Below, one piece after another: positions 1-8,092 of a stretch of 46,348 nucleotides of DNA (the stretch's first letter is position 1; every line of letters starts with the position of its first letter). Position numbers and translations under genes: made by a program. The stretch is taken from the IMG/VR virus record IMGVR_UViG_3300029989_001049, positions 1-46,348 of that record, one strand, 5' to 3'. Below the pieces are notes generated by a model, which ran no database searches, had not been told where the DNA came from, and was given only the letters and a program-made list of their open reading frames with translations. Origin of the DNA: a virus.

Positions 1-64
1 CGCCGCCATACATCACCACCGCAAAACGCACTTCGGCACTGTAGGCTGGGGCTTGAGAGTTCAT
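1..64 (-). CDS. Patatin-like phospholipase, 5' end only (host)
   Basis: Reading the minus strand from the ATG at 62-64 gives MNSQAPAYSAEVRFAVVMYG, then G, and the window ends. The RFAVVMYGG stretch is the typical start of bacterial patatin-like proteins, where it leads into the oxyanion-hole and nucleophile region that lies outside the window. These are putative serine lipid acyl hydrolases with a Ser-Asp dyad. A CTGCGG-CT-CCGCAG dyad (65-78) abuts the start codon. The gene is host DNA, divergent from the DUF2238 gene at 42440 before the prophage inserted. Only 21 codons are visible, so the family call rests on a short but characteristic motif. Confidence 0.6.
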   Translation of the reverse strand, partial: MNSQAPAYSAEVRFAVVMYGG

Positions 65-164
65 CTGCGGCTCCGCAGTGTTGTGACGCCGTGCGCATGA
101 TGCTTCGCTTTGGGCCGGTCGTGACAGCGCCTGCCCGCGCTCTCCCTAGTTTGTCGGAGGCGCC

Positions 165-170
165 CGAGTC
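165..170. repeat. Target-site duplication, left copy (CGAGTC)
   Basis: CGAGTC directly precedes the TG that starts the prophage and is repeated at 42415-42420 directly after the terminal CA. Mu makes a 5-bp duplication; here 6 bp are identical. It marks the exact left host-phage junction. Confidence 0.85.
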
Positions 171-252
171 TGATGCGCCGCGCGATAAATGAGCCTCAGC
201 GCGTGAGATAAATGCGCCGCTTGCGCCTTTCACTGGCTGCAACTAAATGCCG
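171..252. repeat. Left phage end with transposase-binding-type repeats
   Basis: The left end reads TGATGCGCCGCGCGATAAAT. GCGATAAATGAGCC (182-195) and GAGATAAATGCGCC (205-218) are two copies of one motif 23 bp apart, about two helical turns. A weaker third candidate, CAACTAAATGCCGG, is at 239-252. The same GAGATAAA motif occurs in inverted orientation at the right end. Repeated sites at each end are the expected binding sites for a MuA-type transposase. Confidence 0.75.
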
Positions 253-266
253 GTGGGCAAAACAGA

Positions 267-965
267 CTAGAACAGCCCAGAGCCGTCGATGGGCTTCGCG
301 GGCTTAAGTCGGGCGGTCTTTGAGGAACGAGGGGCCAGCGGGGCGGCATATGCGTCGAGGGCTCCCTCCCACCGCTGGAAGAACCTCGGCGCCTCTTCGA
401 CGGAGCAAGAGAGCCAGGCGCCGTAGTCTCGGTCGTTCAGGATCACCACCATGCGCTTCTCATCGTCGGGGCGGTGGAAGCGCTGCATCACCGGGTGGCC
501 GTCAGCGTTGACCGTCAGCATGGCAAAGGTGAAGACCTCCTGGCCATCGAGACCGCGCCAGCTGGTGTAGATACCAGCAATCCCCATCGGGGCCTGGCCA
601 GGCAGCTGGATCGCCCAGCGGACCGCTTTGCCGGTCTCCCAGCACGGCTCGAAGATGCGCTCGGCCGGAATGATGCAACGCTGGCCACGCTTCCAGGCAG
701 TACGGAAGCTGGGCTTTTCAGCCACCGTCTCAGACCGAGCGTTGTAGGTCTTTCGACCATAGGCCAGCTCAGTCGCGAAGTGCGGCAATAGGCCGAAGTG
801 GCCTACCTCACAGATCAAGTTGCCGCTGCCGGGCTCTGCCAACCTGATGAAGGGCGCTCGGCTCGTGGGCCATGTCTCAACTTGCGGAAGGTCGCCATTC
901 GGCTTGGCGCCAAAGTGGGCCAGCAGCCTGTCCAGGCTGGTGACCGCTTCGTAGTTTGAGCACAT
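267..965 (-). CDS. SRAP-domain protein (YedK/HMCES family)
   Basis: This 232-residue protein is a full-length SOS response-associated peptidase-family protein. The family forms a covalent thiazolidine link between the amino-terminal Cys2 and abasic sites in single-stranded DNA, shielding them from cleavage. All key residues are visible: Cys2 (MCSN start, exposed after Met removal), Asn75 in NARSE, Glu106 in IFEP and His164 in RFHRP. The gene is the last on the late strand, ending 96 bp from the left prophage end and separated from the tail genes by a 181-bp gap, so it may have its own promoter. In a phage it may protect abasic DNA during replicative transposition or counter a host glycosylase-based defence; both roles are inference. 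Confidence 0.93.
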   Translation of the reverse strand: MCSNYEAVTSLDRLLAHFGAKPNGDLPQVETWPTSRAPFIRLAEPGSGNLICEVGHFGLLPHFATELAYGRKTYNARSETVAEKPSFRTAWKRGQRCIIPAERIFEPCWETGKAVRWAIQLPGQAPMGIAGIYTSWRGLDGQEVFTFAMLTVNADGHPVMQRFHRPDDEKRMVVILNDRDYGAWLSCSVEEAPRFFQRWEGALDAYAAPLAPRSSKTARLKPAKPIDGSGLF

Positions 966-1146
966 GCCCTAACTGTAGCCGGCCCTGGCTATTGGCTTTC
1001 AGCCGCGCTTGGCTGGCGCGGCAACTGAGTCGTTGGACCCGTGCAGTCAGGTCTGGAGCGATCTACCGCCGTCTCACAGGGCGGATCGTCTCCGCCACCA
1101 CCACAGCCGGAAAGCGCTAGAAGAGTCGCGCAAATGAGCCTGGCAA
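966..1146. other. Intergenic gap with a GC-rich hairpin
   Basis: No convincing gene lies between the tail gene at 1147 and the SRAP gene. A perfect 7-bp stem, GCCGCGC/GCGCGGC (1002-1008 with 1016-1022, 7-nt loop), could end or attenuate the tail transcript, but no T-run follows on the minus strand. AAATGAGCCT at 1132-1141 repeats 187-196 of the left end and could be a chance match or a decayed transposase site. Confidence 0.4.
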
Positions 1147-1674
1147 TCATAGTGATACCTCGTCGAGCTGCTCATACGTTGTTGCGGCCGTCACTGCTGC
1201 ATATTTGGTGCGCAGCGCAGCCAGGTCGGCCTCGGTAGCCTGCAGCCGCTCTACTGCCGTTGTGTTGGGCGTCTGGCCCGCCGCAAGTGCCAGCAGTAGC
1301 TCGCGCAGCGGCCGGCCCTGCTGCTGCGCCTCGATGGCCAGCATCTGCCGCTCCAGCGCGGCCAACAGCGCAGGCTTGCGGCCGGCCACGGTGGGCGAAG
1401 CAATCCAGCGCTTCGATTCAGGATCCCAAGCCCAAGTCTGCAGATCGCTATCAGGCGGCGCGGGCGGCTGGTAGTCCATCAGCCTGGGTTGCTGATCGCC
1501 AAAGTCGTCGGTGAAGAACTCCACGCGCTGACTCAGGTGGTCGAACACGTCGGTGCGTGCAGGCACCATTCCAGGCGGGGTGTTCATCATGGCTTCGCCT
1601 TCAAAGCCGGTGAACGAGATCCCGCAGCCGATGCCCGTCTGCGCGTCGACCAGATGCCAGATTGCACGACTCAT
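1147..1674 (-). CDS. Putative tail-fibre assembly or accessory tail protein
   Basis: The 175-residue product follows the tail-tip gene J with an ATGA overlap (1671-1674), the usual place for a fibre assembly chaperone. Its centre has a proline-rich stretch (YQPPAPPDSD) followed by an aromatic WAWDPESKRW motif, as often seen in short phage proteins that act on fibres or the tail tip. The last 70 residues are helical (ALERQMLAIEAQQQ and ATEADLAALRTKYAAV), like the carboxy ends of tail-fibre assembly proteins. No catalytic motif is visible. The assignment depends mostly on position and layout. Confidence 0.5.
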   Translation of the reverse strand: MSRAIWHLVDAQTGIGCGISFTGFEGEAMMNTPPGMVPARTDVFDHLSQRVEFFTDDFGDQQPRLMDYQPPAPPDSDLQTWAWDPESKRWIASPTVAGRKPALLAALERQMLAIEAQQQGRPLRELLLALAAGQTPNTTAVERLQATEADLAALRTKYAAVTAATTYEQLDEVSL

Positions 1675-4600
1675 CGCTTCATGACCTCAATGCGCATTGT
1701 TCCGCTCATCGCCATCGACTGGCTATAGACGGCCTGCTGTGCTTGAAACTGCACCGTGTAGCTTGTGCCTGCCGTCACATCGAACTGCGTGGTGCGAGCA
1801 AACGACTTCGTGTGAGCGGTGGGGGATGTATCGTTGCCATCTGACCCAAAACTAGCGATCTCTCCCCGCTGCGATCCGACAACAAACCGTGTCCTGCCGC
1901 CCGAGGCATAGGCGCCGCCAAAGCCCCCATTCGATGACGTCCACGTAGCCACGTCATCGGTGGTCACTGAGCACACACCCGCCAACTGGGCTGTGAACGT
2001 CCACGAATGGACGTCGGTCCAAGTGCCAGTCGGCACACCGGATAGCCCGCTCACGCCGACGCCCGATGCGACTGTTGTATAGATGTCGGTCACCGCCCAG
2101 GCCGTCAGTGAACTGCCGGAGATGAAGTTGGTCCAATCGAACCATTGGCTGCTCGGCGGGTACCAAAACTTCGTCGTGGCGAGCCCGCTCGCATCAAGGA
2201 TCGTCACTATGTCGTTGTAGATGGGGCTCGTGCCTGTGCGAGCAAACACCGTTTGCGCAGCAACGACGTCGTTCCAGCCAGCGGAATTGTTGACGTACCA
2301 CCACCCTGCCTGCCGCGTCGACTGCATCCCCGGATCCGAGAACTCACTGCCGGCAATGGTGTCGGTATCGGTGTTGCTGAACGCCGTGGCATTGATGGCC
2401 CATAGATATGAGCCCGTCCCTGCCGGAAATGCCTGCGACCAGCTGCCGAGCGAGCCCGAGAGAACGCCGGTACTGAAGGTGTAGGTCAGCGTGCCCGACG
2501 GCTTGGCCGGCGCTGAGTTGGTGGTGGTGCGCTGGTAAAGCGTGACGGTTGCCGCCGAGCCATTGCCGCCAGGCTGCACGCCGGCCCAATCGCTCCCAAA
2601 GATGACATCGGTCGAACCATATGAGGCTGCCGTGGCCGCCGTGACATAGACCGGCCCGGAGCCGCCGGGAATGGTCTGCGCCCAGCCGGCCAACGATCCA
2701 CCAGAAAGCAGCCCCGTGGCAAAGTTGTAAGTCAGCGTGTCGGTCGGCCTCGCCGGCGCGCCTGACGTCGACCGCTGATAGAGCATGACGACTACAGAGG
2801 ATAGCCCGGGGTCGCCGCCGTCCCCTTTGTCGCCCTTGCCTCCTGCGCGCACCTTGCTCAGCTTGTACTGCCGGTCATAGTTGTTGCCGCCGTAGGTGGC
2901 GCGAAGCGTCGCATAGGCCGTGTCCGCCGTCAGCGTGCTGGCCGTGTAGGCCCCGGTCGAGCTGTCGATCGTCATGTCCACGCCGGACTCAGACGCCACG
3001 CTGTACACCACGCCTGTGGTCAGCTGCGTGGCGCCGCGCCACAGCTGCATTGTGCCGGCGGCCGCGCCATAGCCCACCGTCAGCGTGCCCGCCGCATTGG
3101 CCGCCAGCGCGGCCGACTCGTTCGTCAGGATCGGCGTGAAGGCATCTGCGCCGGCGCGCAACTTGTAGACCGCAACGGTGTCGCTCAGCCCGTCCCATGT
3201 CACCGTCACGCTGGCAACGTCGCCCGTCATGTCCGCCACCGCCAGGCTGCGCGTGCTGCCGCTGCCGGTCAGCGTGCCACCGGTGATGGCAAAGGTCGGA
3301 GCGCCGGCGCAGTTCACCGCCGTGGGCGTGAAGGTGATGCTGCTTGGTGTGGGCGCGCCGGCCGCGTCGAACAAGAAGGCAAGATGGTCTGCCGTCAGCG
3401 CAAGGGTCTTTCGGTCAGCCGGAAGCGAAGTCAGGTCGAGATCCAGCTCGGCAGTCGTGACGGACTCTCGGTCGTTCCTGTCGCGGTGGCGGGCCAGCAG
3501 CGTGTATAGGCCTGCCGCTGGCCACGGCCAGTCGAAGTAGGACGCCGCCCCCGTGAAGATCGGCACAGCGCTGTCCCAATCGCTCCCGACGCGGATCTCG
3601 GTCTCACGGTATAGACGCTCAGCGTTGTTCTGCCAGCTGATGTTGATGCGATCGAGGCCGAGGATGGCCTCCAGCTCGACCACGTCGCCCGGGTGGTCCG
3701 TCCAGCCTAGCAACGCGATCGTCTGCACCACGCGCGCCGAGATGGCGCCGAGTGAATTGATGGTCTGAACCGCAACCTCCAGAGCCCCAGGCTGCAGGCC
3801 GCCAATGTCCAGGCTATTGCTGGACGTGTCCGGCAGCGTGGTCCAGCTACCCAGCCCAAAGCGCCAGCTCACCCGGTAGTGCAAGCCAGGCGCTGGCTCC
3901 TCCCAAGACACGGTTACCTTCACGCGCGGCGTGGCCACGTCGAGCCAGGCCGTCTCGGTCAGCGAGACCGCTGCCACCGCCGGCGCCAGCACCGACAGTC
4001 CCGAAGTCGGCTTCGGCGCCAGCTTCAGCCCGTTTTCGATCGCGTCGAACTTGTCCGGGTCATGCGCAATCCCCAGCACGTCATACTCATTGGATCCGGC
4101 CACCGGCTTCACGCCGAGCACGCGCCACCAGGTGGGCTGGATGTTCGTGGGCTGCAGCACCCACACCGTGGCAGCCAGCGGCGCCACAGTGAAGACCGGC
4201 GACACGTTCAGCACCTGGTGCGATCCCACGGCGTTCGTCACCTGGCGCTTTTCCGTGCGATAGCCCAGTTGCACCGTCTCATCCGGCATGACGACTTCGA
4301 GGAAGTAGGTCTGGCCAGCCTCAATCGCAACGGGCGCATCGAGCGTCACAGCCGCCGTCGTCGCCGCTCGCACTCGCCCGCCAAGCCGCTTGCCGGCCTT
4401 GTTCGGGTCAGAGATCTTGATCACATGGCCAGGCAGCACCGCCACAGCATCCGCACCGGCCCTGAACGAGACGGTGCGACCCATCGACTCGCTCAGTTCT
4501 GCCCAGCGCGCCAGGCGCAACGCCTGCGCGCGCGACGTGCAGCCGATGGGGCTGAAGGTGTCTCGCACCACGCCGAACTGCCGCACCAGGTCCTTACTGA

Positions 4601-5855
4601 CGTACACCAACGGCACGCGTTTGCCCAATTGCGCCAGCTCGTTGTAATAGACCGTCCAGACAGAGTGCCGCGTCTTGCGGCTCACCGACTGATACGAGAA
4701 CTCGCCGACGATATTGGCCTTGGTGAAGCTGCCGCGCGAGTCGGCCGGCGCATCCTGAACGACGCCAATCTGCCCATAGCCTTGGAACGTGATCGCCCTG
4801 AACAGGCCGGCCAGGTCCTCTAGCAGCTTCTTGCCCTGCACCTCGGTCTGCAGGTAGAGGTTGCAGCTGAAACGCGGCTCGGTGCCGCCTTGGCCATCGT
4901 CCACGCGCACATCGCAATAGCGGCCAATCTCATAGAGCTGCCACTTGTCGAAGTGCCCATCCTTGATGTACTTCCCGAGGCCGTAGCGCGGGTGCGTGGC
5001 CACGTCGAAATACACCCAGGCGGGGTTGTTGGTCCAAGCCAGCTTGAACGTGCCATCCCAGATGCCGCTGTAGGTGCCGGCGATCGGGTCATAGTTCGTC
5101 GGCACACGGATCCGCAGGCCCAAGATATCAAAGCCGCGGCCCGGAATCCGGCTGAACTGGCGCGCATTGACCTGGATGCCGGCGACGGCCGAGTTGGGGT
5201 AGCGCAGCGCCACCGACTGGATCTCGGTGAACGAGTCCCAGTTGAAGGCGTTCACGACCGTGCTGCTGGTCGAGTCAGCCGTGATTCGGCGCAGCCTGAT
5301 GTCCCAGGGCGCCGAGCCCGGCAAGTCCAGCCGGATCGAGCGCTTGTAATTGCTGGTGGTCTTGCCCGAGATCGTGCCGGAGTAGGCTTCCACATAGCCG
5401 CCGCCCGAGCTTTGAATATCGATCGCAAACGCAAACGATCCGCCATTGAGGTCGCCGCTGCCCGTGTCCAACGTCGTGAGCGCGGGTACTGAGATCGTGA
5501 TGCGGACAGCATCGACCGATGCACTCAGCACCGTCTGCACCACGGGTGTCGAGTGCCGAACCTCAACGCCTACAGCCCGCTCGCTCTGCACCGTGTCAAA
5601 GCCTGGCAGCGGCGCCTGGCCCTGGGTGCCGGGCAACATTGCGAAATTGAAGCCCTCAAAGTTCAGCGTGCCATCAGCGTTCTGCACCGGCACGCCGTCC
5701 AGGTAGACACTCTTCAGGCCATTCACCAGGCCTTCGATCTCGCCCTCGCTGATCAGGTCGACCAGCTGCGCCGACTGGATGCTGTGCAGCGAGTCAGCCG
5801 CTTCCTTGGCCGAGCTGCCGCCACCCTTCTTGGCACCGCGCAGTTCAATAGCCAT
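1671..5855 (-). CDS. J: Tail tip / host specificity protein J (lambda gpJ-like)
   Basis: At 1,394 residues this is the largest phage protein and matches lambda gpJ in length and position after K and I. It would form the central tail tip that contacts the receptor. The amino-terminal part (about 1-620) has the J-family core, with IQSAQLVDLISEGEIEGLVN near residue 27. Fibronectin-III-like segments follow at about 630-800. From about 820 the protein is Thr/Ser/Gly rich: a short collagen-like GGKGDKGDGGDPG stretch near residue 1000, two imperfect repeats beginning LYQRST and LYQRTT (about 1018 and 1085), and a carboxy-terminal beta-rich domain ending MRIEVMKR. The start ATG at 5853-5855 overlaps gene I by 11 nt. 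The carboxy half is presumably the receptor-binding, fast-evolving part. Confidence 0.92.
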   Translation of the reverse strand: MAIELRGAKKGGGSSAKEAADSLHSIQSAQLVDLISEGEIEGLVNGLKSVYLDGVPVQNADGTLNFEGFNFAMLPGTQGQAPLPGFDTVQSERAVGVEVRHSTPVVQTVLSASVDAVRITISVPALTTLDTGSGDLNGGSFAFAIDIQSSGGGYVEAYSGTISGKTTSNYKRSIRLDLPGSAPWDIRLRRITADSTSSTVVNAFNWDSFTEIQSVALRYPNSAVAGIQVNARQFSRIPGRGFDILGLRIRVPTNYDPIAGTYSGIWDGTFKLAWTNNPAWVYFDVATHPRYGLGKYIKDGHFDKWQLYEIGRYCDVRVDDGQGGTEPRFSCNLYLQTEVQGKKLLEDLAGLFRAITFQGYGQIGVVQDAPADSRGSFTKANIVGEFSYQSVSRKTRHSVWTVYYNELAQLGKRVPLVYVSKDLVRQFGVVRDTFSPIGCTSRAQALRLARWAELSESMGRTVSFRAGADAVAVLPGHVIKISDPNKAGKRLGGRVRAATTAAVTLDAPVAIEAGQTYFLEVVMPDETVQLGYRTEKRQVTNAVGSHQVLNVSPVFTVAPLAATVWVLQPTNIQPTWWRVLGVKPVAGSNEYDVLGIAHDPDKFDAIENGLKLAPKPTSGLSVLAPAVAAVSLTETAWLDVATPRVKVTVSWEEPAPGLHYRVSWRFGLGSWTTLPDTSSNSLDIGGLQPGALEVAVQTINSLGAISARVVQTIALLGWTDHPGDVVELEAILGLDRINISWQNNAERLYRETEIRVGSDWDSAVPIFTGAASYFDWPWPAAGLYTLLARHRDRNDRESVTTAELDLDLTSLPADRKTLALTADHLAFLFDAAGAPTPSSITFTPTAVNCAGAPTFAITGGTLTGSGSTRSLAVADMTGDVASVTVTWDGLSDTVAVYKLRAGADAFTPILTNESAALAANAAGTLTVGYGAAAGTMQLWRGATQLTTGVVYSVASESGVDMTIDSSTGAYTASTLTADTAYATLRATYGGNNYDRQYKLSKVRAGGKGDKGDGGDPGLSSVVVMLYQRSTSGAPARPTDTLTYNFATGLLSGGSLAGWAQTIPGGSGPVYVTAATAASYGSTDVIFGSDWAGVQPGGNGSAATVTLYQRTTTNSAPAKPSGTLTYTFSTGVLSGSLGSWSQAFPAGTGSYLWAINATAFSNTDTDTIAGSEFSDPGMQSTRQAGWWYVNNSAGWNDVVAAQTVFARTGTSPIYNDIVTILDASGLATTKFWYPPSSQWFDWTNFISGSSLTAWAVTDIYTTVASGVGVSGLSGVPTGTWTDVHSWTFTAQLAGVCSVTTDDVATWTSSNGGFGGAYASGGRTRFVVGSQRGEIASFGSDGNDTSPTAHTKSFARTTQFDVTAGTSYTVQFQAQQAVYSQSMAMSGTMRIEVMKR

Positions 5856-6543
5856 AGCGCTCGCTCGCCACCGCGCCAGAGTCGACCACGAAGCGGTCCA
5901 TATGCTCCGGCAGCTCCTTCGGCGTCAGGCCACCGCCGCCACCACTGGGCACGATCTCATCCGTTGAGAGGCCGGCCGAGACCTGGACCGAACCAGCAAT
6001 GACGCGCCCGTAGGCCAGCGGCACCGGCGAGCCCGAGTCCGCCGTGTTCACGGCGCCCGCATCCATGCCGTAGCTCGGGTCATTGGTCACCTTGTCGTCT
6101 GGCTTGCGCTGCGGGCTCAGCATCTGCACAACGCCGCCAATGATCATCAGCGTGCCCGCCTTGATCAGATAGGCCTCGGCCACATACATGCCGTTCAGCC
6201 CCGCGACCATGCCGGCCACGATCAGCGTTGCACCCAGGATCGTCTGGCCCAGCCCCTGCCGCTTCGCACCCGCAATCTCCGGCACAAAGCGGATCGGCGC
6301 GGCAGCGCTCACCAGCTCGTCCTTGCGGCTCTCATCAATGGCTTCGCGCGCATGGCCACGGCCGACGAAAACGTGATACGCCGCGCGCCCATCCGCACCC
6401 AAGAATGCCGCCCTGAAGCCCGGCAGCACCGCGCAGAGTGCGCGGATTGCTTCACCAGGGCTCTGCACGGCCAGGTGGAACACACGCCCGAACTCGGCGC
6501 CCAGGCGGCCATAGAGGCGGATCTCGCGCAGTGCCGTGCTCAT
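5845..6543 (-). CDS. I: Tail assembly protein I (lambda gpI-like)
   Basis: This 232-residue protein lies between K and J, as in lambda, where gpI is needed to assemble the tail tip but is not abundant in the virion. The amino end (MSTALREIRLYGRLGAEFGR) has the beta-grasp style start of the family. A hydrophobic glycine-rich stretch follows at about 105-145 (QTILGATLIVAGMVAG and LIKAGTLMIIGGVVQML). A VPLAYGRVIAGS segment precedes a glycine run (PSGGGGGL). The ATG at 6541-6543 overlaps the stop of K as ATGA; a longer upstream reading in this frame would run into K and is rejected. Confidence 0.85.
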   Translation of the reverse strand: MSTALREIRLYGRLGAEFGRVFHLAVQSPGEAIRALCAVLPGFRAAFLGADGRAAYHVFVGRGHAREAIDESRKDELVSAAAPIRFVPEIAGAKRQGLGQTILGATLIVAGMVAGLNGMYVAEAYLIKAGTLMIIGGVVQMLSPQRKPDDKVTNDPSYGMDAGAVNTADSGSPVPLAYGRVIAGSVQVSAGLSTDEIVPSGGGGGLTPKELPEHMDRFVVDSGAVASERYGY

Positions 6544-7325
6544 GCCGGCGCTCCCACCAGTGCCTGGTGCCGCACCACCCGGCGCGTGCAGCGCTGCCAG
6601 GCGCCGGCATATGGATCGCGGCAGCTCGGGCGGCCGTACAGGTGATGCAGCATCAAGCCGTCGCCCACGTAGACTGCGCCGTGGTTCGTCACATCGCTGG
6701 CCACTTGCATCAAGATCACGTCGTGCAGCTGCGGCTCGCCGGCCACAGCCACAAAGCCCGCCTTGGAAAACCCTTCCAGATAAAGCTCCTGGCCAGGCGC
6801 CCATGTGCCATCGGGCCGCTGCGTCTTCTTCCAGAAGTCGTCTTGCCGGTCGAAGTCTGGCAGCGCGATGCCCAGTACGCGCAGGTAATAGTCCTGGATC
6901 AGCGTGTAGCAGTCCAGCACCCCAAACACGAACTCGCGGCCGATGAGCGGGGCCTCCCAGCCATCCGGCTGCAGCTCCACAATCGCGCCACTGGGCCAGC
7001 CCACAATGAACCACGGCAAGCAGCTGCGCTCGCAGGACAGCCGGTCAGCCATTGAAGGATTCGCACATGCATCCGGGTGGCTGTGCACCACGGCCACCAC
7101 CTCGCCCAGGTCCTCGGCAGTGACAAAGTCATTCGGGTCCAGCATGAACATCTCGCCGGCCCGGCTGGCCGGGGCGATGTTGGCGCAAAAGTGCAGGCCC
7201 AGCGCCTGGCTCTCCCGGTCTCGGACGATCAGACCGCAAAACTCTTTCGGGTAGGCCAACTCGGCGGCCGCGCGCATCGCAGCGCGCAGGGGCTCGGTCA
7301 GTTCTATGTGTGGCAGGTTCGGCAT
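6540..7325 (-). CDS. K: Tail tip peptidase K: JAMM + NlpC/P60 domains
   Basis: The 261-residue protein has the two-domain build of lambda gpK. The amino half is a JAMM/MPN isopeptidase-like fold with Glu28 (KEFCG) and the zinc-binding HSHPD...SMAD motif (His81, His83, Ser91, Asp94). The carboxy half is an NlpC/P60 cysteine peptidase with Cys139 (VLDCYTL) and His215 (TNHGAVYVGDG). Such proteins process the tail tip or cut peptidoglycan stems during DNA entry. The ATG at 7323-7325 lies 43.5 bp downstream of the centre of the late-promoter dyad at 7363-7374, so this gene heads the last late transcription unit with I, J and the downstream gene. Confidence 0.93.
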   Translation of the reverse strand: MPNLPHIELTEPLRAAMRAAAELAYPKEFCGLIVRDRESQALGLHFCANIAPASRAGEMFMLDPNDFVTAEDLGEVVAVVHSHPDACANPSMADRLSCERSCLPWFIVGWPSGAIVELQPDGWEAPLIGREFVFGVLDCYTLIQDYYLRVLGIALPDFDRQDDFWKKTQRPDGTWAPGQELYLEGFSKAGFVAVAGEPQLHDVILMQVASDVTNHGAVYVGDGLMLHHLYGRPSCRDPYAGAWQRCTRRVVRHQALVGAPA

Positions 7326-7374
7326 GCGGCCATGCTGGCGGCCGAACGCGCTGCGCGGTAGCTAAACCGGTTTA
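7323..7374 (-). promoter_or_regulatory. Late promoter module copy 1 (upstream of K)
   Basis: On the minus strand, the perfect palindrome TAAACCGGTTTA (7363-7374) is followed by GCTACC, 22 variable bases, and CATGGCCGCATG, whose second ATG starts gene K. Two more copies (17029-17080 and 27887-27938) have the same order and the same 52-bp total length. Placement before the distal tail genes matches Mu PP. Binding by the Mor/C-like protein is inferred, not shown. Confidence 0.75.
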
Positions 7375-7393
7375 CTTCGCTGCAGCGCCAGGC

Positions 7394-8092
7394 TCAGGCA
7401 GAGCGCGCCAGGCCGGCGCCAGGGAAGCCACCGAAGGGCAGCACCTTGCCAAAGCGCAGCTTGCAGCCGCTGATGAGCAGGCTGCAGTCGTCTTCGGCCA
7501 AGACGGTGGTGGGCGTGTCATCGGCCTTCGCTACTGCACCGCCGGTGTAGCCGCATTCTGCCGACCGATATTGCGAGCCGCACACGAGCGCATCGCAGCG
7601 CCTGGCTGGTGCCGTCACGCCCTCAAGGTCCAGCGGGCTCGACAGCTCCCACTCCACCGCCAGGCCGTCGTCTCGCGACACACGGTCGACCAGGTAGCTG
7701 TCATCGGGGTAGTGCTCGTCCGGGTTGGCTTCCGGGTTCACGCCACCAGCGAAGTTCACAGCGTCCAGGTAGCGCGCATGCGTCACCTTGCGCGTCACCG
7801 TCGCGCCTTCCAGGCCACCGTACTGATCCAGCATCACGCCCACCAAGCCGAAGATGTTGGACACGCGGATCTTCGGCCGCGCCGCCACGCCCTGGGCGCT
7901 CTTCTCAAAGCCATCGGCTTCGATGGGCATCATGGCGTAGGTCTGGCCCTGCCACACCACCGACTGGCTCAGCTTGTTCGTCCCATTGTGAAAGCGCAGC
8001 ACCTCGCCGCCGATCGCCGTGCTGTCGATCACATACATCTCGATCCGCGCGCTAGGCTCCAGGCCGAGCAGCTCCTCGGCGATGGTGGTCAT
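7394..8092 (-). CDS. L: Minor tail protein L (lambda gpL-like)
   Basis: The 232-residue protein fits lambda gpL, a tail-tip component that carries an iron-sulfur cluster. Cysteines in the carboxy half are arranged as in the family: RRCDALVCGS, SAECGYTG, then EDDCSLL and ISGCKLRFG. The amino part contains LRFHNGTNKLSQSVVWQGQTY, an L-family signature. The start ATG lies just inside gene M (8089-8092 ATGA overlap). Downstream there is a gap to K holding the late promoter dyad, so L is likely the last gene of the protease/head/tail unit or reads through into K. Confidence 0.92.
   Translation of the reverse strand: MTTIAEELLGLEPSARIEMYVIDSTAIGGEVLRFHNGTNKLSQSVVWQGQTYAMMPIEADGFEKSAQGVAARPKIRVSNIFGLVGVMLDQYGGLEGATVTRKVTHARYLDAVNFAGGVNPEANPDEHYPDDSYLVDRVSRDDGLAVEWELSSPLDLEGVTAPARRCDALVCGSQYRSAECGYTGGAVAKADDTPTTVLAEDDCSLLISGCKLRFGKVLPFGGFPGAGLARSA

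Noticed and set aside
173-220. ATGCGCCGC at 173 and 212, also at 42440
   Set aside because: The copy at 42440 is the host start codon region; without longer identity these look like chance matches in GC-rich DNA and do not change the ends.
3879-4823. 314-codon plus-strand ORF opposite gene J
   Set aside because: Antisense to a well-supported tail gene; composition is shadow-like.
7363-7374. Late-promoter dyads interpreted as terminators
   Set aside because: They follow the last genes of units, but the 12-bp palindrome has no loop or T-run, and the fixed distance to the downstream ATG fits promoters better.
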